Below, in pieces: positions 1 to 10,304 of a stretch of 64,000 nucleotides of DNA. The stretch lies in the NCBI GenBank assembly GCA_900169235.1, contig FWCC01000260.1, positions 1 to 64,000 on the forward strand, in the 5' to 3' direction. Every line of letters starts with the position of its first letter. Positions within the stretch are counted from its first letter, which is position 1. This stretch comes from Zarea fungicola (lineage: Eukaryota > Ascomycota > Sordariomycetes > Hypocreales > Cordycipitaceae). The translations under genes were made by a program, and so were the position numbers. The notes under the pieces were generated by a model, which saw nothing but the letters and a program-made list of their open reading frames with translations, made no database searches and was not told where the DNA came from.

Positions 1-1272
1 CTTTCGCCTCATACCCAGTAGTTTAGACTGAGAGTGCGGAGTAGCGTGGGGGAAAACAGCCCGAGGCCGAACTACAATCAGCACCTCCGAGCGAGGCTGT
101 ACTGGGATGTACGAACCAGGTAACATATCAGGACATTTCCGCGGGCAGAGCTGATACTTGCTGCCGGCCTGTAACTCGAAGTAGCTAGTGAGCGCTGGAA
201 ATAGTACGAATTGATTCTGGCGTCGGATAAATAGACAGCGCGAAATGCTTATCCCGGCCGCCAGAACTAACAAGTTATTAATAAATGGCACGCGTTGAAG
301 GCAAAAAGGTCGATACTTCTGTATCAACTTGTTGAAGTTTACATAATTCATATGTACTCTTGGTACTCCGTAATACCTTCACGAAGTAAAAAGAATATCC
401 AAATGGACGGTACTTTTTGTTGGCGCGCCATCATTAAACGGCCAGTCGTTCTAACTCTGAATGTCAGTACCATTGTCCTTTCGTGGCAGTAGTAGGCAGA
501 GTGCGGCAGGGATAGCCGCTCAGTAATAATTTTCGGTCCGTGTATCAAGTAATTAACTACGCCTAGGTTTCTGACTCAATAGCAATGTTAGGGCGGGTGG
601 CAAAGGGGCAATCCCGAAGTCAGCCAATTTTGCTCCATACTCGGTAAGGATCTGCCACCGCCTCCCATCTCTCCCGTCCCAGCCCTATTTCCTTTTCTTT
701 TGATACCAGCACCAAGAGAGCTCTTCGCCGTCAAATGCTGTGCCTTGCAGCCAGCAAACAATGATGTAAGTTTTAGGGCTGTGCGAGACATGAAAATTTG
801 TTCTGGCATGTCCGCGTCAGTGCCGGCCTGGGCCAACTCCACCAGCATGTCGCCTTTGAGGGAATCCCGGTCGCCAATGCCGTTTCTCATGACGTGGCTG
901 GTTAGCCTGGGAATACGGCGTCCCGTCGTTTTTACCCTGTCAATTTAGCGCCTGTGGGTTGAGCGGCACAGTGGCTCTGCTCCATTCTCGGCTCGTTCCT
1001 GAAAGCATAGAACTGTGGGGAGTATTGATGGTGGTGCCCTGTCGTTTAAAAACAAATGTCCACGAAACGCCGCCAGTTCAGTAAACATAAAAGAGCATCA
1101 GTATCTCCTTCATTCGATTGTGGGTTTTTCTTGAAAGAGCCGTGATCATACACATATACAGAGCCTTTTGTCTCAGCTACTTACACGATATCCCATCTTC
1201 TACAAAACATCTTGCTTCCGAGACCGACAACTTGACTTCTTGAGCCACACAGCATCGACAACCATATTCACA
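1..1272. other. Gene-free left end / hydrolase promoter
   Basis: No open frame here has family motifs, and the short frames on both strands are low complexity. The last few hundred bases are presumably the promoter and leader of the hydrolase at 1273. A CT/CA-rich leader runs directly up to its ATG, as is common in filamentous fungi. Confidence 0.5.
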
Positions 1273-2583
1273 ATGGTTCGTCTGTCAACCTATCTTGTCG
1301 GCGCTGCGGGCCTATGCCTGGCCACAGCGCAGAACTCAACAGCTCCTCCGAGCGATAACCCAATGTTCCAACTTAATGCCGATGAATCATTTAATTTTGA
1401 GATTCTTCGCACGCTATCACTTTCCGTTACCGACGGCGCTGACTTGGGTGAGGTGCTTGTTGCCGCCCAGCAGATCAAGCCCGGTGACTTTGAGAGCTTC
1501 TCCAGCGCGTTTAATAGTCTTGCCGACCGCGTGGATGCGCTGGGTCTCGCAATTGATTCCAAAAAGTACCCCATCTCGTTCCGAGATGCACGCCTCAAGG
1601 CAGCCAGCTACTACCGCGCGGCCGACTTTTACCTCCACGGCGACTGGACTGATCCTCGCATCGACGCCCTATGGACGAAACAGACGAAAGCCTTCAACGA
1701 TGCCTTGCCTCTTCTCTCTCGGCCTGGCCGCCGCACCACACTAAAGTCCAAGGACGGCAAGTTCAAGATTCCCGCCATCTTCTACAGCACCGGCCAGCCC
1801 GGCCGTCACCCCACCATCCTAATGTGCAACGGTTACGACGGCGCTCAGGAGGAAATGTACCACGTCTTTGGCAAGGCGGCTCTCGACCGTGGCTACAACG
1901 TCATCACCTTTGAAGGTCCCGGCCAGCCCTCTGTCCGTCGCGATCAAGACCTGGGCTTCATCCCCGACTGGGAGCGTGTTGTCTCCCCCGTCGTCGACTA
2001 TGCCATCTCCCTCCGTGAGGTGGACCCAAAGGCCATTGGCCTCATCGGGTATTCCCTTGGTGGCTATCTTGCGCCCCGCGCCGCTGCCTTTGAGCCCCGT
2101 ATCGCCGCCGTCGGTGCCCTTGACGGCCTGTTTGACTTTGGCGCGTCCATCACGTCGCAGATTCCCCCCATTGCGATTCAGTGGCTAAAGGACGGCAACC
2201 GCAAGGACTTTAATGATCTCTTTGCCCAGGCGCTGGCGGATCCCGGCACGCCCACCGGCATCCGCTGGGGTCTGGAGCAGGGCCGCTGGTCGTTCAACGC
2301 GGCCGACTTTTTTGATTTTGTCACCATGGCCACGGCGTACAACCTCACTGGTGTCGCCGACAAGATTACCCAGCCCATCTTCATTGGCGATGCGGAGCTG
2401 GACCAGTTCTTCCCTGGCCAGGCGCAGAACCTCGCCGCCGCAATCACGCACAGCAGCAACAAGGTGCTTCACGAATTCAAGGCTGCCGACGGTGCTGGCG
2501 AGCACTGCAGTGTTGGTGCTGCTGTCTACCAGAACCAAGTCTTGTATGACTGGTTCGAGACTGTCTTTCGCGGCAAGTATTAA
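1273..2583 (+). CDS. Secreted alpha/beta hydrolase (DUF1100/FrsA-like)
   Basis: A single exon encodes 436 aa. I start at ATG 1273 because an N-terminal signal peptide (about residues 1-19, ending ATAQ) follows at once; the frame upstream has only non-ATG starts. The fold is alpha/beta hydrolase. The nucleophile elbow GYSLG puts Ser261 in place, with Asp373 or Asp377 as the probable acid and His411 (GEHCSVG) as the base. The long helical N-terminal part before the catalytic core is typical of the DUF1100/FrsA and 2,6-dihydropseudooxynicotine-hydrolase-like group, which cleaves C-C or ester bonds in small organic acids. The substrate cannot be read from sequence. Its neighbours are a Zn2Cys6 regulator and a monocarboxylate-type transporter, which would suit local control of a catabolic step. 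Fold and secretion are well supported; the reaction is not. Confidence 0.85.
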   Translation: MVRLSTYLVGAAGLCLATAQNSTAPPSDNPMFQLNADESFNFEILRTLSLSVTDGADLGEVLVAAQQIKPGDFESFSSAFNSLADRVDALGLAIDSKKYPISFRDARLKAASYYRAADFYLHGDWTDPRIDALWTKQTKAFNDALPLLSRPGRRTTLKSKDGKFKIPAIFYSTGQPGRHPTILMCNGYDGAQEEMYHVFGKAALDRGYNVITFEGPGQPSVRRDQDLGFIPDWERVVSPVVDYAISLREVDPKAIGLIGYSLGGYLAPRAAAFEPRIAAVGALDGLFDFGASITSQIPPIAIQWLKDGNRKDFNDLFAQALADPGTPTGIRWGLEQGRWSFNAADFFDFVTMATAYNLTGVADKITQPIFIGDAELDQFFPGQAQNLAAAITHSSNKVLHEFKAADGAGEHCSVGAAVYQNQVLYDWFETVFRGKY

Positions 2584-2792
2584 TCCCCAGAGTGAAGGGA
2601 TATGGAGGGTTTCATGATTTTTTGTTTTCACATTAATAAGCGTATGGCATTGTCTTTTTTCCTTCTTTGGAGCATCTCGCGGGGTCAACATCTTTCTTAA
2701 TTCCAATATTTTTTAGTACTCTTAATGAAGAAACGCCAGTTAATTTCCATAATCTACACTTTTACAAATTAATTTTTTTTTGAAACCTTGTC

Positions 2793-4475
2793 CTAGCTAC
2801 TACTCGCGTTCCAGAAGAACTCTGGGCTAAGAAGCTGCTCAAGATTCAGATCATGAATATTCGAGATATCTTCTGGTAGGCCATTCAGCCAGGCAAAGTC
2901 ATCAGGCAAGGCCGGCGCGGTATCGGCAACATCATCCTGCGTATTGCCGTCGTAGATTTTGGCAATGTCGCTCAGTGAAGCGGCAAGCATTTCTTTGCCC
3001 CGCTGGTGCAGCATAATGAGCGAGCGGGCTGTGCGCATTGCCTCTCTGGTGGCCTGTGTGTTGTACACAGTGGCAACATCCTTGAGGCACTGCATTGCGT
3101 CCCGAAGCTGGGAGATGGACGACACGGTATCGATGGCGAGCAGGACGCAAATAATTTGAAACGGCACATAGGCCATGTGATGCCAAGGAGAGCGGTCAAC
3201 GAGGAGCTCGCGCGCCGCTTGTATGCCGTTTGCAGTCACCACCAGGATGCGTTGGATGGTCGAATCGGGCAGCGAAAATTCCATGGAGCGTAGACGGCGA
3301 CACAGGCAGAGCGCGAGGTTGCATTGTGCCAAGACGGATGTTGCTCTTGTGTGGACGCGATCGAGGACAATCTGCAGCGCAGACTCGAGCTCAGGCGCCG
3401 CCTGTGTCCTCTCGGGGTCCAGCTGTATCGTAAATGGCAGCAGCTCTATAAGCTCTCTGATGACCTCGCCCGGGAACTTCGAAGGCAGTGCGCACGTTGC
3501 GCCGGAGAGGGTGACGCGGCTCAACCCCATATCATATGACATCCAGATATTGAGATGCTGGGAAACTGCGACTAGTCTCCTGTTGCCTTCGATATTGTTC
3601 GCTTCCGGGGTATCCGGGCGGAGAGAGGCCGCCTGGTCCGCGTCTTCGGTGGTCATGCCGGCAGCTTCAAGCATGTGTAGCACCGTGCAGCTTGCCAGCC
3701 ATGCCGGGTAGTGTGTACCCGCAAGACGGAGATATATCACGCGGAGCAGCCACGCCATGATGCTCGTGGTAGAAGGTGCTGCGGAGAAGGACTCCTCGAG
3801 CAGGCGCTTCGCCGACTCAACCAGTAGAGGCTCCGTCGCATCGGCATGGACCTGCGAGAACAGACAGCCCAGCGCAGCAACACCGCAAAGAACGGCATCG
3901 ATGGCTTCCGGCGCACCCGGCTTTGCCCATCTGCGTTGGATATGCTGCTCCAGCTCTTCGGCGTTGATGAAGCTGTAGGTTGGATGTAGCTTCTGGAAGT
4001 AGACATGTGCCAGGTACGACATGCGCTCTTTGGGGAGAATCTCCATTACGGGTTGCGCCATGGGACTTGGTCCTGTTTGGCGAGATCCCAGAAAGGCATT
4101 CCAGGCAAAAGTCTGGACGCGAGGGTTGCCCTTTGGATCAGACTTGAATCCGAGCCGCCGCACAAAGGCAGGGCCGGAATTGGCCTCGAGCGACCGCACT
4201 TGCTGGTCGACGGAGGAGGACGGCGTCGTTCCATTGTCACCGGGAGAGTACTGCGCTCGCGTCGTCGCGCCATGGCTTGATGCAGGCGCGTGATGCGGAT
4301 GCTGCTGCTGCTGCTGCTCAACTTTGTGGCGCATCTTGTTGCCGCTTGAGTAGCGACACTGGTACTCGAAGCGCACGCAGGTGCCGCAGGGCTCCGCGCC
4401 ATCGCATTTGCGCTTCAGGTCCCGGCATGTCTGGCATGCAAGCCGTGACCGCTTACGTCCCTGTACTGTTGTCAT
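2793..4475 (-). CDS. Zn2Cys6 transcription factor
   Basis: An intronless gene of 560 aa. The start is ATG 4475, placing the binuclear zinc cluster near the N-terminus (CQTC, then Cys spacing 2-6-5-2-6, with basic residues RDLKRK). The open frame extends further upstream but reads like leader. After the cluster come a CAG-encoded polyglutamine run and a His-rich stretch, then a middle-homology (fungal_trans-like) helical region and an acidic C-terminus with several Asp/Glu and aromatic residues that could activate transcription. It converges on the hydrolase at 1273-2583 and is divergent from the transporter at 5019. That is a usual arrangement for a pathway-specific regulator. The target genes are an inference from position only. 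Confidence 0.88.
   Translation of the reverse strand: MTTVQGRKRSRLACQTCRDLKRKCDGAEPCGTCVRFEYQCRYSSGNKMRHKVEQQQQQHPHHAPASSHGATTRAQYSPGDNGTTPSSSVDQQVRSLEANSGPAFVRRLGFKSDPKGNPRVQTFAWNAFLGSRQTGPSPMAQPVMEILPKERMSYLAHVYFQKLHPTYSFINAEELEQHIQRRWAKPGAPEAIDAVLCGVAALGCLFSQVHADATEPLLVESAKRLLEESFSAAPSTTSIMAWLLRVIYLRLAGTHYPAWLASCTVLHMLEAAGMTTEDADQAASLRPDTPEANNIEGNRRLVAVSQHLNIWMSYDMGLSRVTLSGATCALPSKFPGEVIRELIELLPFTIQLDPERTQAAPELESALQIVLDRVHTRATSVLAQCNLALCLCRRLRSMEFSLPDSTIQRILVVTANGIQAARELLVDRSPWHHMAYVPFQIICVLLAIDTVSSISQLRDAMQCLKDVATVYNTQATREAMRTARSLIMLHQRGKEMLAASLSDIAKIYDGNTQDDVADTAPALPDDFAWLNGLPEDISNIHDLNLEQLLSPEFFWNASSS
4301..4319 (-). repeat. CAG microsatellite coding for polyGln
   Basis: A tandem GCT/CTG run on the + strand is read as about five to six CAG codons in the regulator at 2793-4475. 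Length variation between strains would change only the glutamine run. Confidence 0.8.
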
Positions 4476-5018
4476 GGATTTCGCATCGGCAAGTCGCAGC
4501 CCGTGTGTACAGCGCCAAGTGAACGGGTAAAGCGGAAGTCCGGGAAGCAGGTGTGGGTATGCGACGCGACAGTTTCGTTGGTGGAGAGGCCCTTGTAATG
4601 TGTAATGTGAGTCAAATTCTCGGCACGTCGGTCGTCTCAGCCGGCCAGTTACATATACTCCGGAACCAAATAGAGCACAGAATGTTTTAAAGATTTGCAA
4701 GTGACAGTGAAATACGTAAATACTGCATGTTCTGAATCGTACATTTGCGATGAAAATTAGCCACCAGTTGCCCTACGCCTCCAAAACTCAGACTTGAAAA
4801 GGTTTACAGCGGAGCTAGTGACGTCTTGATCGGGAATAGCAAGATCGGAAACGACGGCATCGTCGGGAGGGACGCATACAGCGGAGTTGGATTATCGTTG
4901 ATAACATGAAAAATGGTAGATATGGAATAACGTTTAAAAACGGTGGATTCGGAATATTTTATTATCCCATAATCTTCATTGAAACTCTAATGATTAACTC
5001 AAATTGCTGTAACAGACC
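4476..5018. promoter_or_regulatory. Divergent promoter: regulator / MFS transporter
   Basis: This 543-base spacer separates the start codons of two divergent genes (regulator on -, transporter on +). It must hold both promoters. It is AT-rich on the transporter side. No specific operator was identified. Confidence 0.55.
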
Positions 5019-6329
5019 ATGGGCCACCCTAGTTTACCAGACGTCGAGTCTGGCAGAACAACCCCAATGTACGATGGACAGTCCGACGGTGTCGAGTACA
5101 GAGAAACCGAAAAGTCACAAGCAACCGCCGATGTGCCGGATGGTGGACGAACAGCCTGGACACACGTGTTGCTGATGCATATTGTCTTCTTCAATACCTG
5201 GGGCGTTGTCAATGGATATGGAGTCTTTCAGGATTACTACACCAAGGCGTTGAGTAGGCCGCCATCCGATATTGCCTGGATAGGAAGTGTAGAAACGTTT
5301 CTACTATTTTCTGTGGGCGTATTCTCAGGCCGCGCAACCGATGCCGGCTACTTCTTCCCCGTATTCTATACCGGGGTCTTCCTCGAGCTTCTCGGCATCT
5401 TCATGCTGTCCCTGGGCACGCATTACTGGCACTTTTTCCTGGCGCAAGCTGTTTGCATGGGTCTCGGATGTGGACTGGTATTTTGCCCTGCACTGGCTAT
5501 TCTGTCGCAGTACTTCAAGACACGCCGGGCTGTCGCTGTCGGCGTGTCGGCGGCTGGTGCGGCCGTGGGTGGTCTTGTGTACCCCATCATGATCAACAGA
5601 CTTATTTTCCATGAAAATGTTAGCTTCGCGTGGACGATGCGCTGCATGGGGCTCATTATGCTTGTTACTTATATACCGTGCTTGCTCCTTTTCAAGCCCC
5701 GACTGCCGGCCCAGAAGACGGCCGACTGGATCGACATGTCGGCGTTCAAAGACGTGCCATTTTTATTCTTCACCGTGAGCATGTTCTTTGCGTTTTGGGG
5801 GCTATACTTTGCATTCTTCTTCCTTGGAACGTTTGCGCGCGATCAAATAGGTGTTGCCCAGCCCATCTACATTCTCATCCTGCTCAACGGCGTCGGCATA
5901 ATTGGCCGCATTTCGCCCACCATTGTGGCGGACAAGTTCTGCGGCATGCTCAACCTCGTCATTATAATCAGTCTTGTGGCCAGCATTCTCATATATTGCT
6001 GGGCAGCCGTGCATTCCTCAGCCGGCCTGTATGTCTTTGCAGTCATCTACGGTCTCGCGGCGGCCGCAGTGCAGGCGCTCTATCCAGCAGTGGCCACCAC
6101 AATGACGCCGCATCCGAGCAAGACTGGCACGCGGGTGGGCATGATTTTGTTTTTTGTCAGCTTTGCGAACCTGACCGGCCCGGCAATTTCAGGAGCCATT
6201 ATTGAGCACTCTGGGGGCAGCTACGTTGGGGCGCAGATGTTTGCAGCCACATCAGTCTTGCTTGCTGCCGTCACGGCCGTAGCAGCCCGTGTCGCGAAGG
6301 CTGGTTGGAAGATCTGTGTCAAGGTTTAG
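5019..6329 (+). CDS. MFS monocarboxylate transporter-like protein
   Basis: An intronless gene of 436 aa beginning at ATG 5019. After a polar N-terminus of about 45 residues comes the DGG-x-x-AW signature that marks the first membrane span of the monocarboxylate porter (MCT/SLC16-like) family. About twelve hydrophobic segments follow, with a polar central loop after span 6 (around KPRLPAQKTADW). Fungal members move organic acids, riboflavin or related compounds at the plasma membrane; which of these applies here is unknown. It lies divergently from a Zn2Cys6 regulator and near a secreted hydrolase, so it may import the hydrolase product. Length and topology are normal and I see no breaks. Confidence 0.88.
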   Translation: MGHPSLPDVESGRTTPMYDGQSDGVEYRETEKSQATADVPDGGRTAWTHVLLMHIVFFNTWGVVNGYGVFQDYYTKALSRPPSDIAWIGSVETFLLFSVGVFSGRATDAGYFFPVFYTGVFLELLGIFMLSLGTHYWHFFLAQAVCMGLGCGLVFCPALAILSQYFKTRRAVAVGVSAAGAAVGGLVYPIMINRLIFHENVSFAWTMRCMGLIMLVTYIPCLLLFKPRLPAQKTADWIDMSAFKDVPFLFFTVSMFFAFWGLYFAFFFLGTFARDQIGVAQPIYILILLNGVGIIGRISPTIVADKFCGMLNLVIIISLVASILIYCWAAVHSSAGLYVFAVIYGLAAAAVQALYPAVATTMTPHPSKTGTRVGMILFFVSFANLTGPAISGAIIEHSGGSYVGAQMFAATSVLLAAVTAVAARVAKAGWKICVKV

Positions 6330-6735
6330 ATGTTGACATTTCTACTTGTATTTTTGTGCTAGCGTTGCATGGATTGGTTAGGAAAAATAGAGAGCAAAGC
6401 ATGTCTGGTACCCGGAAGCCTTTGGGGCTGGCAAGTCCCTTGCTCTGAACCACAGCACACAGCGTTCAATAAAGGCTGTGTGTCTAACGACCAAGTCACA
6501 TTCACACGATATGTGGACATTATTTTAAAACTTTATTGTATATACATTGGTCGTAATATTTATCAAAGTATCAAGGCAACCAGTTGATGCGCCTTCTTGT
6601 CCGTGTCCATGTTATATAACCGTACCTGCAGTTCCTTTATATACAAGCATGTCAAAGCATAAATTCGTGAGATTCTCTCCCCCCCCCTTTTAAACCGAAA
6701 TCTATATGATGCAAATGTTGAAAAATAAACCTCGT
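6330..6735. other. Convergent 3' spacer
   Basis: This stretch lies between the tail of the MFS transporter (+) and the tail of the phospholipase gene (-). It is AT-rich with a poly-C/poly-T run near 6680 and no coding signal. It presumably holds both 3' UTRs and polyadenylation sites. Confidence 0.5.
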
Positions 6736-8868
6736 TCATGAGCGGTAGTTGACACCGAAAACCTTGAAAGAGGTCTTGGCTCCGCGCCAGTTGACTGTGC
6801 CAGTATCACGACACTTGAGATTACCGCGCTTCTTGGTGGTGCGCTTCGTGAAGCTAAGGTACTGGCCATTGCCAGCACCAGCTTGACGAAGAGTGTAGGT
6901 GGCACCGGATGCTTGGTACTCAAAGATGAAGGCTTGTGCCTGTGATTTGTCCTTGGTGAGGCGACCGTTGGTGCCGATGTAGGTCTTGTCCGAAGCGGAT
7001 TGGACGAGGAACGAGTTGCCAAAGCGGTTGCCGTCCGAATTTGTGAGAATCCAGCGCTGTGACGAGTCTTCGTGCTTGTCGGCTGCAGCAATACCAATAA
7101 TCTCGCCCGTCTTGGCGCGACCGAGACCGAGACCCTGACTCTCAATAGTGACGTAGCGTCCCTCGGTAATGGCACCACGGACCTCCTTGTAGCCTTCCTC
7201 GACAAGATTGTCCATGACGGCGTTGGCATTGTCTGTGCCATACGGGACAGCAGGGTAGTTGCCGTGGCTGTAGCCACCGTTGCACTTGGAGGGACCAACC
7301 CAGGGACCTGTTAGGGAGCCGAGAGTCAAGTTGCCGCTCCAGTTGTCCTCGTTGAGGGCTTCTGGGGTGCGCACAGAGGTGATGCTGGGAAGGGAGTAGT
7401 CTGGATTGTCAAAGTCAAACGCGTTGACCATGTTGGTCATGTGAGAGCGGCGCCAGGGAGTGATGCCGGTGTTCTTGACATTGTACCCGTTCGCCTGGGC
7501 CCAAGCCTCAACGAACATGATGTCAGAGGTATGGTCACCGGTCTCGGCAAAAACGTGGCCACCACGAGTCCAAGGTGAGACAAGGTAGCGAGGCACACGA
7601 GGACCTGTGAGTTGTGTAAGCGGTTGTCATTCCCGAGGACGCAATTATACGGTGCAACTTACCAGGTCCAATTGGGGTGGCACCGCGTGAGGAGTCAAAG
7701 GGATCAGTGATCCATTCACCAGCAGCATCTTTCGGAGCCACGGGTGGGACAACGTGGTCAGCCCAACCACCTTGTTCGTCGTAGCTGACAACGAGCGCGG
7801 TAGATTTATAAGCCGGGCTGTTTATGACAGCCTCGACAACGTTGCGTTGCAACCAAGCACCATCGATGGGCATGTTGGGGGGATGTTCACTTTGCTCTTG
7901 AGGGCCAATGATCCAGCTTACTTGAGGGAGTGTGCCGTTGGCGCAGGCGTCATAAAATGCGTCGAGACCAGGGAACGAAATGCCCTTGTCACGGAGTGCG
8001 CCACCGGCAGGAGTGTCTTGATACTGCTTAAAGTAGGCAAGCATGTTGTCTTCAAAGTTGTCAAAATCCTGCCATACCCGCCATGAGATGCCAGCGTCTT
8101 CGAGGTATTCGGCGGTAGTCTTCCATGTGAAGGGGAAGCAGTTATTGCCGGGTGAGTCACATCCGGGACTTGCCCGGTTGGAAAGAATGTTGCCACCCTT
8201 ACCGTCAGGGTTGGTAGGAGAGCCCTTGGTGTTGACAGTACCGCTCATCCATACAATACGGTTGGGATCAGTGACACCGAGGATGCTCTGGTGAGAGTTG
8301 TCCATGACGGTCCAGCCCTCGGCAATGTCCCAGTGGGTAGGGACATCCTGCCGGGTGTAGTATCCCATGGAGTAGTCAGTGTCGGAGGTTACCCAACCAT
8401 CACCCCGACCACCGTTGTAGGCGCCGTGCATGGCTTCCCAGCTGTTGGAGCCACCACCCATGCACTGCGTGGCATCTGGCCAGTCGCCGCCAAGGTAGTT
8501 GATGTGCCATGGCGAAAGTGTCTGAACACCATTCTTGGTACCCTTGATGGGTCTGTTTGGGGATTAGAGAGAAAGATAAAAATGAAGAAAAATGGCGGCC
8601 AACGTACTGTTTTGTGACGGGGACACCGTTATTGACTTGGACATTGGGGTCGGCAAAGTTGCGGACGCCTGCCATGGTACCAAAGTACTAGAAGACGGTG
8701 GTTGTTAGTCTGATGGTTCAGAGGTTGTATGGCGACCATGAAACTTGCGTGATCAAAAGATCTGTTTTCCTGCATAAACAGAATAATGTGTTTAATGTCT
8801 TTGAGGGAGCCGGCTTGTACGCCTGTGGCCGAAGCCATGAGCGTGAGTGCAAGTGAAGAGTACAACAT
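6736..8868 (-). CDS. Secreted phospholipase C, phosphoesterase family
   Basis: Four exons on the minus strand: 8868-8749, 8687-8608, 8552-7663, 7604-6736 (652 aa). Residues 1-19 form a signal peptide. The family block ENRSFDHYFGTM (about residues 34-45) is split by the first intron, which has a GC-AG boundary instead of GT-AG. Further blocks are SEHPPNMP, SYDEQGGWADHVVPP (metal and active-site region) and a VSPW-RGG motif followed by GDHTS. These identify the PLC/acid-phosphatase (PF04185) family, whose members hydrolyse phosphatidylcholine or other phosphodiesters outside the cell. The last 150 or so residues form a beta-rich C-terminal extension. Likely role: phosphate or choline acquisition or host/substrate lipid attack. 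Family is secure; substrate is not. Confidence 0.92.
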
Positions 8869-10260
8869 TGTGATGTGCGTGTTGGCCCAGTTTGACTTGT
8901 GTATGAGATGTGATTCAACGCGTACACTATAGGGCAGCAGCCGACAGCACTGAAACGAAACGAAGACAGCAAACAAAGCCAAGTAAGCTCCAGACGAAGC
9001 ACAAAAGGCGAAGAGGCGATTATTTAACACTTTTGACCGGGGGCGGCAAACATGCCGAGTGAACCTGACGTATCCTGGGCCGCTAACAGTCGTATGGAAA
9101 GAGACCTGGAGAATAGGTCTGGTGGTACGGGGCACGCAGAGAGAAAGTGTACGGGGGGTAGTGGTGCATTAGAGTGTCGATTTTTAATTTTTTACGTATT
9201 TATTTATTTTAATTAAAATTAATTCTTAATCGCGAAGAATTTCTGGAGGGTCAGAAGAGCCCCGCCGGCTCATGCGTGCGGCGGCCGGTAGAGAGACAGG
9301 AAAGCAGACAGCCGAACTACTGTCAGGCAGGGAGACTTGCAGAAATCATGGTAAAGGCCAATGAGAGCAAAGACAATGTCACTGAGACCAGGGTGTGGGC
9401 TCGGTGGCTAGGAACCAATTACGGGCCGAGGGAGGGACACGGTGCCGAGAAGGAATGCGTGTGATGGGCAGTCAGGTTGCAGAACTGTTGGGAAACAAAA
9501 GAGATGGACAAACTAACTGACAAGACAGAGTTACGGGCGTGTCCATGAGTTGGCGAGGACTGTACGATGAGGTTGTGTGGGGATGACCAAGTGTTGCTCA
9601 AGGGCATCACAAGGTGAGAGTGTACATGGGACCAGCTAAATGACATTTTTGGCAGAGACAGAGGCTAAGAAACAAGGAAACGGACTAAAGTATGGCACTC
9701 CATAGTGTGGACTGAAAAGACAATAAAGCCTCACGATTAAGCACGTGCAGAGACTGGCGAGGTTACAGTCGAGCTGGATCTGGTAAGTGACGATGATTGT
9801 CACTGGCCCGCCTGCCGGTGAGGGAGTCGGGGTTAGACGGAGCGGTGACGAGCAGTTGGTGTCAAGGTGCATATGCATTAGTTATCTCGGGTGGTAAATG
9901 GATGTATGAAATCATGCGGTATTTTTTCATATTTTATTTTTTCATTGGAGATGCGGGTTGACGGTGAAGGGCGACTACTGGTCCGGCACAGAAGTTAGAT
10001 GGCACCTGTCTATAGCGGTTAGACAGCAGCTTTGCTCGGCATCCTATTGGTAGGATTGTTGCAGGTGGACAAATTGGGACGAGAGGCTATATTACGTACA
10101 TGGTAACAATGGGGAGGATTCTATTATACCCGCCCACACAGTGCAGCTTGATGGTGCGCAGTTGTGCAGAATGTACCGGAGCTGTACTGTTAGCAGCTAG
10201 ACGGTGTCTTGGTGGCCAGGATACATGTAGGCTGTCGGGGACACTAACAGCCTATTTGTG

Positions 10261-10304
10261 TTGGTGGTTAGTGGTTAGTGGTTAGTGACGTTAGTGATGT
10301 TAGT
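10261..10304 (+). repeat. Degenerate GGTTAGT tandem repeat
   Basis: Three perfect copies of a seven-base unit are followed by two degenerate TTAGTG copies. It resembles but is not the TTAGGG telomere repeat. No function is evident. Confidence 0.7.

Noticed and set aside
588..948. Overlapping 82-100 codon frames on both strands
   Set aside because: No motifs, poor start context and low-complexity composition; overlapping antisense frames of this size are expected by chance in GC-balanced DNA.
10261..10304. Interstitial telomere repeat
   Set aside because: The unit is GGTTAGT, not the fungal TTAGGG, and only three perfect copies occur.
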